Shown piece by piece: positions 35,214-44,835 of a DNA stretch of 64,000 nucleotides. Location of the stretch: assembly GCF_005233845.1 (NCBI RefSeq), contig NZ_SZQL01000023.1, positions 1 to 64,000 on the forward strand. The letters are read 5' to 3'. Position 1 is the stretch's first letter. Each line of letters opens with the position of its first letter. The notes under the pieces are model-generated. The model saw only the letters and a program-made list of their open reading frames with translations, searched no databases and was not told the DNA's origin. This DNA comes from Ilyomonas limi (GTDB lineage: Bacteria; Bacteroidota; Bacteroidia; Chitinophagales; Chitinophagaceae). The position numbers were made by a program, and so were the translations under genes.

Positions 35214-35672
35214 TCAGCCGTACATTTCCTTTATTTTCTGTGCGCGGTAGTCGAATATTTGTGCTACTTTTTTCTGCACCAAAAAGCGATTGGCAACATC
35301 GCCTAAAAAGTAATAAGGTATTTTGTAGTGTAATAAATCCGTCATTTCAACACCATTTTCTACTTCTCTAAAATGGTGTTGGTGATGCCAGAAACTGTAT
35401 GGGCCAAAACGCTGCTCATCTACAAAATAAGCTTTGTCTTTTACATGCGTTATCTCTGTCATCCAGTACAACGAAATACCCAACAGAGGTCGCACGCGAT
35501 ACTCAATCAGTTGACCTGCATACATTGTATCGCCGTACGTATCTGTAACTTTAAACTTCATAAATGGCGGCGTGATTTGTTGCAGGTTTCCCGGATTGCT
35601 GAAGAAGCGCCATGCTATATCCATGGAGGTATGTAAAAGCTGTACGCGATGGAGCTTGTATATTTTACTCAT
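35214..35672 (-). CDS. SRPBCC/START-like small-molecule-binding protein
   Basis: A 152-residue cytoplasmic protein with the helix-grip fold pattern of the SRPBCC superfamily: KLHRVQLLHTSMDIAWRFFSNPGNLQQITPPFMKFKV at the start, GQLIEYRVRPLLGISLYWMTEITHVKDKAYFVDEQRFGPYSFWHHQHHF in the core and the C-terminal helix (FLVQKKVAQIFDYRAQKIKEMYG). Members with WHHQHHF are often labelled cell-division-inhibitor- or CoxG-like without proof. Ligand and role are unknown. Confidence 0.8.
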   Translation of the reverse strand: MSKIYKLHRVQLLHTSMDIAWRFFSNPGNLQQITPPFMKFKVTDTYGDTMYAGQLIEYRVRPLLGISLYWMTEITHVKDKAYFVDEQRFGPYSFWHHQHHFREVENGVEMTDLLHYKIPYYFLGDVANRFLVQKKVAQIFDYRAQKIKEMYG

Positions 35673-35783
35673 ATAAAAAAGGAATTACTTACGTATTTAC
35701 ATAGTGGGCGATGAACCTTGTGTACTGAATGAAGAATACCTTAAAATGAATTAGAGATTTTAAATAAACAGTAACAGGCTTTT

Positions 35784-35895
35784 CGTCATTGCGAGCGGTA
35801 GCGAAGCAATCTGTAGATTATCGTACAATCAAAATAAGCTATCGATAATGATTTGAGGCCAAGCACAGATTGCTTCGCTACCGCTCGCAATGACG
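35784..35895. repeat. Large dispersed palindrome (30-bp perfect arms)
   Basis: Perfect 30-base inverted arms at 35784-35813 and 35866-35895 enclose 52 bases. The arms contain GCGAGCGGTAGCGAAGCAAT. A second, degenerate copy lies at 57451-57522, where only part of the right arm survives. The structure is that of a MITE- or REP-like element; no transposase for it is present. Confidence 0.75.
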
Positions 35896-35927
35896 ATAAC
35901 TGCTTTACTTTCAAATAAAGCAGTTAT
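35896..35927. terminator. Hairpin between the palindrome and the oxidoreductase gene
   Basis: ATAACTGCTTTA (35896-35907) and TAAAGCAGTTAT (35916-35927) form a perfect 12-bp stem with an eight-base loop. It directly abuts the large palindrome and lies past the stop codon of the luciferase-like gene (minus strand). Role as its terminator is plausible, though the T-run is weak. Confidence 0.5.
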
Positions 35928-35944
35928 GTTTCGAATACATCTGG

Positions 35945-35975
35945 TTGTAACCCTTTACGCCTTGGTGGTTTAATA
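35945..35975 (-). repeat. Dispersed AACCACCAAGGCGTAAAGG-type string
   Basis: On the minus strand this reads AACCACCAAGGCGTAAAGG, a relative of the strings at 8860-8903 and 14691-14798. It sits 20 bases past the luciferase-like gene's stop codon. The whole 321-base spacer (35673-35993) is therefore made of repeats and hairpins, with no gene. Confidence 0.4.
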
Positions 35976-35993
35976 AATTTTTCCTATTAAACA

Positions 35994-37031
35994 TTATACC
36001 GCAACCGAGGTTTCTTCGTTCTCCTTCTTTAGTTCAAACAAATCGGCCAGCAGCCGGTACGATTGCAGCCGGTCCTCAAAATGCTCTGTAAATGTGGCTA
36101 TCATTATTTCATCTGTATCACATGCTGTTGCCAATGCTGTCAGCTTTTCTTTTACCATATCCGGCGTACCTGTTATTACACGACCGCGGTTGTGCAATAC
36201 GCGCTGCCATTCTGCAGGCGAATATTCATAATCTTTTATATCGTTATACGAAAACTGCAGATCGTACTGTCCTTTTTCAAAACTTAGAAAACGAAAGTCC
36301 ATCATGGCCTGCACTTCTTTTACTTTTTGCTCACTTTCGGCACAAAAAGCAAAAATAGCTACGCAGGTTTGCGGTGCTGCTAATATGCCGGACGGTTTAA
36401 AACGTTGTTTGTATTGTTGAATTGCTTCTGCCGCACCAACAGGATTAATAAACTGTGCAAAGCAAAGCGCCATGCCAAAGTAAGCAGCCAGGTAAGCGCT
36501 CTCGCCACTGGAGGTAAGCATCCACAAATCGGGTGCAGTACTGGTTATGGGGATGGCCCGCACTTTGCCGTTCATGGTACCTTCGGTGGGCGTATCTGTA
36601 AGGAACGCCTGCAGGTCGGCTACCTGTCTTATGTATTCCTGCGGGTCGAACGTATTGGAAGGATTGAGTAGCTGCGAAGTAATACGATCGCCACCGGGCG
36701 CACGACCAACACCTAAATCTATGCGTTGCGGATAAAGGGCTTCGAGTAATCTAAAATTTTCTGCAACTTTTAAAGTGCTGTGATTGGGCAGCATAATGCC
36801 GCCGGAGCCCAGCCGGATATGTTTTGATTCATTAGCCAGTCTGGCTATCAATACTTCGGGTGCTGAGCCTGCCAGCATGGTGGTATTGTGATGTTCGCTT
36901 AACCAATAACGCGTATAGCCCAACTCATCGGCAAGGCGCACCAACTGCACGCTCTCCTGCAATGCCTCGTATGCATTGCTTCCGCGGCGTACCGGCGACT
37001 GGTCTAATACACTTAACCTTATTCTTTTCAT
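35994..37031 (-). CDS. LLM-class flavin-dependent oxidoreductase
   Basis: A TIM-barrel flavoprotein of the bacterial luciferase superfamily: RLSVLDQSPVRRG at the start, GYTRYWLSEHHNTTMLAGSAPEVLIARLANESKHIRLGSGGIMLPNHSTLKVAENFRLLEALYPQRIDLGVGRAPGGD. This is the MsnO8-like subgroup, with unknown substrates; partner proteins supply FMNH2 or the enzyme binds FMN directly. The length of 345 is normal. It is divergent from the secreted glycosidase gene and I see no functional link. Confidence 0.9.
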   Translation of the reverse strand: MKRIRLSVLDQSPVRRGSNAYEALQESVQLVRLADELGYTRYWLSEHHNTTMLAGSAPEVLIARLANESKHIRLGSGGIMLPNHSTLKVAENFRLLEALYPQRIDLGVGRAPGGDRITSQLLNPSNTFDPQEYIRQVADLQAFLTDTPTEGTMNGKVRAIPITSTAPDLWMLTSSGESAYLAAYFGMALCFAQFINPVGAAEAIQQYKQRFKPSGILAAPQTCVAIFAFCAESEQKVKEVQAMMDFRFLSFEKGQYDLQFSYNDIKDYEYSPAEWQRVLHNRGRVITGTPDMVKEKLTALATACDTDEIMIATFTEHFEDRLQSYRLLADLFELKKENEETSVAV

Positions 37032-37157
37032 AGTTCTGTATTAATTTTTAACAGGCGATGCCTGTTAATGCAATGATACATACTTGGCAAATGCTGAGTG
37101 TGCATTTAAATTACATTAAATGATATGACATACCAAGGTAGCACTTAAAGGCTGTCT

Positions 37158-37165
37158 TATATTTG
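37158..37165 (+). promoter_or_regulatory. Candidate -7 box for the secreted glycosidase gene
   Basis: TATATTTG matches TAnnTTTG and lies 35 bases before ATG 37201. The motif CCAATATC (37193-37200) fills the last eight bases before the start codon. Confidence 0.45.
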
Positions 37166-37200
37166 TTGTATAATACGAAAATTTGTAATCTTCCAATATC

Positions 37201-39210
37201 ATGCAAAAACTTTTTATCAGTTTGCTTCTATTATGTGCGTCGGCTGTTTCTTTTGCTCAGCCATTACCCAACAAAATACCAATTGACCCACACCGCTGGT
37301 ATCAGCTCAATAACTGTTCCCGCGGATTAGATGATTTATTTGATGGTAACTTATATGCTAATGCCAACACCGGCTTTGGCAAAATGTTCAATAATTTTGA
37401 TGCATACTATCCTTTGCTTGATGGCGAACAAATGGTAATTGACAGCATCCGCTTTTTCGACTGGCAAAGCACCATGAGCGACTACCCGGTAACCATTTCT
37501 GTAATTACCTCCGACTGGAAAAGGATTGAAATTGCCAAATTTACCGGTGCACAATACAACGTGTGGGTTGGTCCGCACAACGAACAAAATTTGTTTGCTG
37601 TAGATTCTGTGATACCAAACGTTCGCTATATCGTGCTGAATGCATGGTATCAATATCCTGCCGAAATGGAACTGTATGGCAGTTACACACCGCCACCTGT
37701 AACACCCGTTATTACCAAGCAGGTGCCGTTGAAAAACTTTTTTGGCGTGAACGCTTTTGAATGGGATTTTATTAATGGTGTAACGGGGCAACTGGATAAT
37801 ACAAAGGTAAATGCCATGAAAGGCTTTGCAGGGCTGCGACATTATATGGATTGGGAAAAGCTGGAGTCTGTAGAAGGCAAATATACTTTTAACCCCGTGC
37901 ATAGTGGCGGCTGGAACTACGATACGATTTATGCTACCTGTAAAGCAAATGGTATAGAAGTACTTGCCGACCTGAAAACGCTGCCTAACTGGATGTTGAA
38001 TACATATCCAGATAATCAGCGCGATGCGGAGAACGTGCCGGTGCGTTATGGCAAAGATTTCTCTGACCCCAACTCTTATATAGAGCAAGCAAAGGTAGCT
38101 TTTCAGTATGCGGCGCGCTATGGCAACAACCCCAATGTAGATACTTCGCTGGTAAGTGTTGATGCGTCGCAACGCTGGACCGGCGACCAGATCAATAAGA
38201 AAAGGGTAGGACTGAATTATGTAAAATATATAGAGTGCGATAATGAGCGTGATAAATGGTGGAAGGGGCGTAAAGCTTATCAGACTGGCCGTGAATATGC
38301 CGCTAATTTATCGACTTTTTACGACGGTAATAAAAACACCATGGGGCCTGCTGTTGGCGTAAAAAATGCCGACTCTTCCATGCAGGTGGTAATGAGTGGC
38401 GTGGCATTGGCTACACCCGATTTCTTAAAGGGAATGATAGATTGGTGTAAAGAGTTTCGTGGTTACAAGCCGGATGGCAGCGTAAATTTCTGTTGGGATG
38501 TTATTAATTATCATTTTATCAGCAACGATACGCGAACCTCTCAAAACGGCTACCCTACACGTGGTGTAGCGCCCGAAGTGGGCAATGGCGATAGCACTGC
38601 TTACAGCTTTTTGCTTGCAGCACACCAGTTTGCGGCAGATATGCCGGTGTGGATTACCGAAACTGGCTACGACGATACCGCCAGCCCCTATAAAGCTATA
38701 CCGATTGGTGATAAAACGGCTGCCCTTACCAAAGCCGACTGGACTTTACGCACCTCGCTGATGTATGCACGAAGAGGTATTCAAAAAGTATTTTTTTATG
38801 AATTGACGGATAATAATCCCGGCGGTACCGGTCAGTTTGCTACCTGTGGTTTATTGTACCAGGACAGGACCCGCAAGCCAAGTGGTAATTTTGTTTACCA
38901 AACACTCAAAACTTTTGGAGAATATACCTATAAAGAAACGCTAAACAACGACCCGATTGTTGATCGTTATGAATGGAATGGTTACAGCATGTATGCGGTA
39001 ATGATTGGTGATGAAAAAGGCAGAACCGGAACTTGTACCATTGATCTTGGCGATGCCATTGCAGCCACCATTTATACGCCTACACCCACTGGTGATATGA
39101 TGGCAACGCAAACAGTGAATACGGTGAATGGGCAACTTACCATTACTGCTACTGAAACACCGGTGTTTGTAGTGCCGGTATCGGGTAATTATGTAATGAG
39201 ATTGAGATAA
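37201..39210 (+). CDS. Secreted glycoside hydrolase-like protein with clan GH-A motifs
   Basis: A signal peptide (MQKLFISLLLLCASAVSFAQ, 1-20) is followed by a discoidin/carbohydrate-binding-like beta domain (about 25-165), a linker (YTPPPVTPVITKQVP) and a barrel-like domain (about 178-560). Residues N348-E349 (YIECDNERDKWW) fit the acid/base NE motif of clan GH-A glycosidases, and E487 (VWITETGYDD) fits the nucleophile. A C-terminal beta domain (about 580-669) completes it. The exact family, and hence substrate, cannot be named; GH39- or GH5-like enzymes and endo-acting glycanases are possible. It stands beside the polysaccharide region and may trim or remodel that glycan. Confidence 0.75.
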   Translation: MQKLFISLLLLCASAVSFAQPLPNKIPIDPHRWYQLNNCSRGLDDLFDGNLYANANTGFGKMFNNFDAYYPLLDGEQMVIDSIRFFDWQSTMSDYPVTISVITSDWKRIEIAKFTGAQYNVWVGPHNEQNLFAVDSVIPNVRYIVLNAWYQYPAEMELYGSYTPPPVTPVITKQVPLKNFFGVNAFEWDFINGVTGQLDNTKVNAMKGFAGLRHYMDWEKLESVEGKYTFNPVHSGGWNYDTIYATCKANGIEVLADLKTLPNWMLNTYPDNQRDAENVPVRYGKDFSDPNSYIEQAKVAFQYAARYGNNPNVDTSLVSVDASQRWTGDQINKKRVGLNYVKYIECDNERDKWWKGRKAYQTGREYAANLSTFYDGNKNTMGPAVGVKNADSSMQVVMSGVALATPDFLKGMIDWCKEFRGYKPDGSVNFCWDVINYHFISNDTRTSQNGYPTRGVAPEVGNGDSTAYSFLLAAHQFAADMPVWITETGYDDTASPYKAIPIGDKTAALTKADWTLRTSLMYARRGIQKVFFYELTDNNPGGTGQFATCGLLYQDRTRKPSGNFVYQTLKTFGEYTYKETLNNDPIVDRYEWNGYSMYAVMIGDEKGRTGTCTIDLGDAIAATIYTPTPTGDMMATQTVNTVNGQLTITATETPVFVVPVSGNYVMRLR

Positions 39211-39226
39211 GTTTTTTAATGAAAAT

Positions 39227-39260
39227 AAAAACAGCCGGTACATTATGTGCCGGCTGTTTT
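39227..39260 (+). terminator. Terminator after the secreted glycosidase gene
   Basis: A 15-bp stem with one G-T wobble (39227-39241 with 39245-39259/60, AAAACAGCCGG core) and a three-base loop; it ends in a T-run on the plus strand. It is about 20 bases past the stop codon. Confidence 0.88.
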
Positions 39261-39987
39261 ATTTTATATGGATGGTTATTGCTTTAGGTAGATTATCAGC
39301 TAAATAATTCTCATCTATCAGAAGTAGAGGTGCTGTTTTACAGCGAGCTGTTACGGACACTCTACCTGCCATAATAGGGATTTGCTTATGCAAGATATAT
39401 TTAGCTGGCAGCATACATAGTAAGTTGTACAGCATTGACTGACAGTAATCCAGACCTTCGGGCATGAAAACTGAAGTAAATAATTACAGGTTTTAGTCAA
39501 GGTAAATGCTTGCGTTAAAAGCCTGTCACTGGTTTTTATTCTATTCAAAACCTGAATCCAGTATCATTCAGCTAATTCTATCACCTCACCGGAGTTTAGC
39601 TAATTTTATTATTGATTTACCGCTATAATCCGGGCAGGTTTTCTAATCGGCAAAGGCAATAAAATGGTTATAGTATGTTATTAGTATCATATCCATCAGT
39701 CCTAAGGGGTAAGATGTAGATTTACATACCTGCCTCCTGATAAAGAAAGAATTCTGGACTTTACAGGACAGGCTCCCTTTACACCTGCGTATCATGGAGC
39801 GAATTTGTACTTTGTTTATTACACTCAAGGTATGCTCGCATCTATGGTAATTAGAGCGCATAGCAATAATCAAACTTCATCACGGCGCAGGCTCGTAGCA
39901 TCTCCATTTACCCGCAAAATATAGTAGCACGGTTATTTACTGTAGTCTTATCAAAGTGAAATTATCCCATCACCTCTGTAAATAAAA
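39261..39987. other. Gene-poor stretch between the glycosidase and LruC genes
   Basis: About 730 bases. Short open frames occur on the minus strand (39259-39465, 39643-39873) but have no family pattern, no good start context and biased composition, so I do not call them genes. No tRNA-like cloverleaf or CRISPR-like repetition was seen. It may be a decayed gene or a long 3' region. Confidence 0.4.
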
Positions 39988-40014
39988 AAGCAGCTTCCTG
40001 TTTGGAAGCTGCTT
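39988..40014 (-). terminator. Terminator of the amber-interrupted LruC gene
   Basis: AAGCAGCTTCC (39988-39998) and GGAAGCTGCTT (40004-40014) form an 11-bp perfect stem with a five-base loop, followed on the minus strand by a run of T. A second, 14-bp perfect palindrome lies immediately upstream at 40022-40052 and includes the stop codon. Confidence 0.9.
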
Positions 40015-40021
40015 AACAGAC

Positions 40022-40052
40022 ATAAATAAAGCTAATGATTAGCTTTATTTAT
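40022..40052. repeat. Palindrome overlapping the LruC stop codon
   Basis: ATAAATAAAGCTAA (40022-40035) and its complement (40039-40052) around TGA. The gene's last codons and stop codon lie within it. With the terminator at 39988-40014 it makes two consecutive hairpins at the 3' end. Confidence 0.7.
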
Positions 40053-42108
40053 GAAAGATATAATTGTTGTTGCGATAACCAGCAATATCCTTGTACCAGT
40101 CTGCCTTTTGCGTACCACCGCTTTGTGCCCAGGTAAGGAAGTTTAAATAGCCTTCTGAAACATTGTTTGTTTCTGCGGGGTAATCAAAGCCTTCAACAAA
40201 ACTTAAAGCCCAGGGCCAGTTTTGCGCACTTAAATAATATTTATTGCTGGCAGTGCTGGAGTTGTCCTGCATGGTACCAAGCAATGTTTTATCAGCTTTA
40301 TCCGTAGGTTTAAGTCCTGCTAAATGCACTTCGTAGCCACGGCGTTGATTACTGATAAGAAAAGGGTTATACGTACCCGCAGCTAATTCCGTACTGGTGA
40401 GTGGTGTTGTGAACCCAATATATACATGGGCAGTATCGCCATACATATACGTTGTACCATCTACAACATTGGTGAAGCCACCAGAAGGATACAGTGCACG
40501 GGTATCATCAAAAGGAATGATTACTGCATTGGTTTGTCCTGCTTCGGTACCATTCGCATTGGTGGAGATGTAATTAGCTATCAGTTTTTGCCCGGTTACT
40601 GTCTTTACTTTGCTGGATGCAACAGGTAGCTGCACGCCAAAGCCATTGATAAAGGTAGCTCCAATTGCACGGATGGTATAATCGCCATACATTTCAACCG
40701 TATTGTTTAGCGCATTTTTAATGTATTTATAGCGATAGCCTACTACCATATCATTCAGGTCGTAGTCACCAGTGGAAGGCCACAGGTCTTCGAAGGAAAG
40801 AGTGCCCCAAATGCTTTCTGCAGGGTAGTACTGAATATAAGCGCGGGCAGGATCAGCAGGGAATTTATCGTACACATCCGTTACACCATCTGCATCTGTA
40901 TCTGTTGGTTTATCAATAGGATTTACACTTTCTCTTGAAATTGCCTCTACAGGATTGGAACTAGTATAAAAAATTAAGTCATTGAAATCATTATCACTGC
41001 TGCCTGTAGAGCGTGTCTGATCTTCAAAGCCGGTAAGAAATAATTTGTTTACATTATCATACAACAATACGGCATGCCTTTTCATTGATGTGCTGGTTTC
41101 GGTGGTATTCAGCTCATCATGTGTGAAGAATTTGGGGGCACTTGTATTTACCGCTCTGGAAATTGGACTCCAGGCATTTTGAAGCAATACAAAGCCAACA
41201 GATACACCGGGGTTAAAACGACCTAAATATACCTTATCACCTGAACGCATAGCACCACCTGAGCCGGAAAGAGATGCATTCGGCAGCATAATATGAATGG
41301 AGTCAATGTCTGCTTGTGTGGCAGGAGGATCGTTGGTAGGATAGGTGTAGTAGCCAAGCGTATTGTAGTAACCTGCACCTTCACTTACAAACGTAACCCA
41401 CACATCTGCTTTCTTTACAATATTGATGTCATTTACTGCACCTGCATTTAGATAATCAGGATGGTAGGTAGGTACTGGCTTTGCTTCCGGCAGCGAAGTA
41501 TTGATAAAGGAAAGCAAGCTGGATGAAATTACATCTGAGATGAGTGTAAGATACAGCGGACGTCCACTAAGATCGTATAATCCCATGTAGTCATATTTTG
41601 TTGTAGTGCCTCTGCCAGTTATGCTTCTGCCCGTAGTAGCATCTATAGCTGGTGCTTCTTCCTGTTCGTTGTTGGCTACAATATCACCGCTAAAGCCCGC
41701 ATCACCACCAATAGTACCTATAACGCTGCTGCCGTTAATTACAGCTTTAGCATTGCGTATGAGACCCACATAGGCAGGATCTATAAACAGGGTATCTACA
41801 TAAGCCGGTATGCTTACCGTAGCTTTAACCGAGCCGTCACTACCACTTAATACCGACTATAGTGATTTGCCGTCTTTGTTTGCAGAGGACGAATATATAT
41901 TTACCAACACGCCACTCAGCGGCTGGTTGTCGTTGGTAAGCAATTTTACGTTAATTGTTATACTTTTAGTAGTAGAAAAGTTAAAGCCGCTGGGTGCAAT
42001 TGGTTGCGCCTCTGGCTGATTGCCATTTATATTTCCTGATTCCTTTTTGCAGGAAATTGCAAGTGAAATGGCCGCTCCACACAGGAGTGCTACATAATAC
42101 TTCTTCAT
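40045..42108 (-). pseudogene. LruC-domain surface lipoprotein, copy 1, interrupted by an in-frame amber codon
   Basis: The reading frame from ATG 42108 (MKKYYVALLCGAAISLAISCKKE, lipobox LAISC with lipidated Cys20) is open to a TAG at 41857-41859, then continues in the same frame to 40045. The neighbouring paralogue (42685-44751) has TTG (Leu) at the matching codon (KALLSVLSG; here KSL-stop-SVLSG), so one base change explains the stop. The remaining parts match: a DUF4114-like segment (HAVLLYDNVNKLFLTGFEDQTR...DNDFNDLIFYTS), a calcium-loop-like DTDADGVTDVYDKFP and a C-terminal LruC/DUF4842-like domain. The rest of the frame is intact, so the lesion is recent, is suppressed, or is a sequencing error. 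Confidence 0.85.
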
Positions 42109-42229
42109 AATATTGATTTTAAAGAAAGCGGAATATTAGAATGTAATTGAGATTTGATATACCAGCACCAAATAAGTCTCAGTTTATATTGATTAATATT
42201 GGATATATGATATTGGAATTATTGAATCT

Positions 42230-42237
42230 CAAAGTTA
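42230..42237 (-). promoter_or_regulatory. Candidate -7 box for LruC copy 1, followed by paired CCAATAT motifs
   Basis: TAACTTTG on the minus strand matches TAnnTTTG. The predicted transcript begins near 42223 and its first bases run into CCAATATC (42209-42216) and CCAATATT (42195-42202). The start codon is about 115 bases further down and is preceded by TCAATATT (42109-42116). Confidence 0.45.
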
Positions 42238-42632
42238 CTTGTTGTACCAGATAAGGCGGTTAAAATGTAATTAATTGAAGGTTGAATATTAACGTTAGCT
42301 TTAAGATATAATGGCAGTAGTTTGGCTGTATTTTCTCCTGAATATCAGACACTTTATCGTCAACTCATTATTTTGCTATACTTGCTTTACTTTAAAAGGG
42401 ATATAAATTTAAATCTATTTACATCAGGCATTATACATGAAAGTATCAAGGTAAGTGCATCGCCACATTTAAGCCTGATTGATCCGATGAACAACGCTAC
42501 ACAATTTGTCCCGAATGTGGAAGAGCGCCGCTAATGAATGCTAATAACCAGTTATGATTAAGGCATCCATCGGCAGAAAATAAAGGCTTGGATTATGATA
42601 ACTTGAATTTAATGACTTGTTTACCACTGTTC
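42238..42632. other. Spacer between the two LruC genes, no gene seen
   Basis: About 395 bases. A 70-codon open frame on the plus strand (42322-42534) has no recognisable features and is flanked by nothing that would express it. I see no RNA gene. Confidence 0.4.
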
Positions 42633-42674
42633 ATAATAAAACAACTGCTTTATTGCAAGCAGTTGTTTTATTAT
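42633..42674 (-). terminator. Terminator of LruC copy 2
   Basis: A perfect 18-bp stem (42633-42650 with 42657-42674; core AAAACAACTGCTT) with a six-base loop, about 10 bases past the stop codon at 42685, rich in A/T at its base so that U-runs follow on either strand. Confidence 0.88.
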
Positions 42675-42684
42675 AAAGTAGATA

Positions 42685-44751
42685 TTATTTCTTTTTAAAA
42701 ATTAAGAGATTATTACGATAGCCGCCAATATCCCTATACCAGTCAGTATATTGTACACCACCGGATTGCGCCCATGAAAGAAAGTTTAAATAAGCATTGG
42801 CAACATTAGCGGTCTCTTCAGGATAATCGAAGTCTTCAATAAAGTTCATTGCCCAAGGCCAATTGCTGGCACTTTTATAGTAACTGTTGGTCGTTGCATC
42901 GGTGTTATCCTGTTCGGTACCAAAAAGATTCTTATTGGCTTTATCGGTAGGTTTGCTGCCCGGTAAGTGTATTTCGTTGCCCCGGTTTCTATTACTTATA
43001 AGGAATGGATTATACACATCCGCCGGTAGTTCAACAGAAGATAGTGCTGCTGTGAACTTTACATACACGTGTGCAGTATCTGCCGTGAGGTAAACCGACT
43101 CATTTGTTACATTCATAAAGCCACCGGAAGGATACAGTGCACGGGTATCATCAAAAGGAATGATTACTGCATTGGTTTGTCCTGCTTCGGTACCATTCGC
43201 ATTGGTGGAAATGTAATTGGCAATCAGTTGCTGACCACTTACCGCACTTACTTTATTAGCTGCAACCGGAAGCTGCACACCAAAACCATTGATAAAGGTT
43301 GCTCCAATGGCGCGGATGGTATAATCACCATACATTTCTACTGTTTTATTCTGCGCATTATTGATGTATCTATAGCGATAACCCACCACCAAATCATTCA
43401 GGTCGTAATCGCCGGTAGAAGGCCACCGGTCTTCAAAGGAAAGAGTGCCCCAAACGCTTTCCGCAGGGTAGTACTGAATGTAAGCACGGGCAGGATCAGC
43501 AGGGAATTTATCGTACACATCCGTTACACCATCCCCATCTGTATCGGCTGGCTTATCAATAGGGTTTACATTCTCTTTTGAAATGGCCTCTACAAAAGTG
43601 GAAGTAGTATAGAACACCAAATCATTAAAGTCCTCATCACTGCCCCCACCCGTGCGGGTCAAATCTTCAAAGCCGGTAAGAAACAAATGGTTTACATCAT
43701 CATACAACAATACGGCGTGTCTTGCCTTGGTTGAGTTAGTTTCGGTAGTATTCAAATAATCATGTGTAAAAAACCTGTCGGCATTGGTGTTTATTTTCCT
43801 GTTTGTAGCATTCCAGGCATCCTGCAACAATACAAAGCCAACGGATACACCGGGGTTAAAACGACCTAAATATACCTTATCGCCTGTAAGCATACCACCA
43901 CCTGCACCGTTAAGTGAGGCATTCGGCAGAATGATATGAATAGAATCAATATCTGCCTGGGTAGCAGGAGGATTATTGGTAGGATAGGTGTAGTAGCCAA
44001 GTGTATTGTAGTAACCTGCACCTTCGCTTACAAACGTAACCCACACATCCGCTTTCTTTACAATATTGATGTCATTTACTGCACTGTTGCTCAAAAAGTC
44101 AGGATGATAATTCGGCACCGGCTTACCTTCGGGCAGGGAAGTATTGATAAAGGAAAGCAGCGTGGAAGAAACAACATCCGACGGACTTACTAAATTAGTA
44201 GGCCGGCCATTGCGGTCGAATGGAACCGAAACGTATTTGGTAGTAGCAGTACCCCTGCCTGTTACGTTTTTGCCGGTTGTACCATCATCGGCAGACGCAG
44301 TTTTCTGATTAGTGTTCTCTGTTATATCACCGCTAAAGCCAGTGTTGCCGCCAATAACGCCGGTAATACTATTACCGGTGATAACAGCCTTAGCATTGCG
44401 CAAAAGACCTATATAGGCAGGGTCAATATACAGCGTGTCTACATAAGCCGGAATGCTGATGGTTGTCTTAATACTGCCATCGCTGCCGCTCAATACAGAC
44501 AATAAAGCTTTGTTTTGCTGATTATTAAGTGATGAGTAAACATTAACCAATACGCCTGATATTGGCTTATTATCGTTGGTTAATAGCTTAACGTCAATTG
44601 TTATGTTTTTGGTAGTAGAGAAATTAAAAGCAGCAGGTGCAATTGGTTGCGGCCCCGGTTGGTTGCCGTCTATATTCCCCTGTTCTTTTTTGCAGGAAAT
44701 TGCAAGTGAAATGGCTATTCCGCAAAGGATGACGACAGAATACTTTTTCAT
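42685..44751 (-). CDS. LruC-domain surface lipoprotein, copy 2
   Basis: A lipoprotein signal (MKKYSVVILCGIAISLAISC, lipobox LAISC, Cys20) is followed by a carboxypeptidase-regulatory-like beta domain (KNITIDVKLLTNDNKPISGVLVNVYSS), a DUF4114-like part (ARHAVLLYDDVNHLFLTGFEDLTRTGGGSDEDFNDLVFYTTS), a calcium-binding-like loop (DTDGDGVTDVYDKFP) and the LruC/DUF4842-like C-terminal domain (SFEDRWPSTGDYDLNDLVVGYRYRYI...). It is probably exposed on the outer membrane. I chose ATG 44751, which puts the lipobox in the right place and is preceded directly by CCAATATC. At 688 residues it is intact, unlike the downstream paralogue. Confidence 0.88.
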   Translation of the reverse strand: MKKYSVVILCGIAISLAISCKKEQGNIDGNQPGPQPIAPAAFNFSTTKNITIDVKLLTNDNKPISGVLVNVYSSLNNQQNKALLSVLSGSDGSIKTTISIPAYVDTLYIDPAYIGLLRNAKAVITGNSITGVIGGNTGFSGDITENTNQKTASADDGTTGKNVTGRGTATTKYVSVPFDRNGRPTNLVSPSDVVSSTLLSFINTSLPEGKPVPNYHPDFLSNSAVNDINIVKKADVWVTFVSEGAGYYNTLGYYTYPTNNPPATQADIDSIHIILPNASLNGAGGGMLTGDKVYLGRFNPGVSVGFVLLQDAWNATNRKINTNADRFFTHDYLNTTETNSTKARHAVLLYDDVNHLFLTGFEDLTRTGGGSDEDFNDLVFYTTSTFVEAISKENVNPIDKPADTDGDGVTDVYDKFPADPARAYIQYYPAESVWGTLSFEDRWPSTGDYDLNDLVVGYRYRYINNAQNKTVEMYGDYTIRAIGATFINGFGVQLPVAANKVSAVSGQQLIANYISTNANGTEAGQTNAVIIPFDDTRALYPSGGFMNVTNESVYLTADTAHVYVKFTAALSSVELPADVYNPFLISNRNRGNEIHLPGSKPTDKANKNLFGTEQDNTDATTNSYYKSASNWPWAMNFIEDFDYPEETANVANAYLNFLSWAQSGGVQYTDWYRDIGGYRNNLLIFKKK

Positions 44752-44835
44752 GATATTGGTTTTAGAAATTAGACTTGGATTTATGTTGAAAAATGTAGAA
44801 ATAATCGAAATGCGATATTGGATATAATAGTTTAT

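Noticed and set aside
39259-39873. Open frames on the minus strand in the glycosidase-LruC spacer (68 and 76 codons)
   Set aside because: No recognisable domain, no plausible promoter or start context, and no supporting neighbour spacing.
41769-41771. Internal GTG as an independent start of the 3' part of LruC copy 1
   Set aside because: It would begin inside the first beta domain without a signal peptide, and the paralogue shows the upstream part belongs to the same protein.
42322-42534. 70-codon open frame between the two LruC genes on the plus strand
   Set aside because: Hydrophobic but irregular, no start context, and it covers regulatory DNA of the opposite strand.
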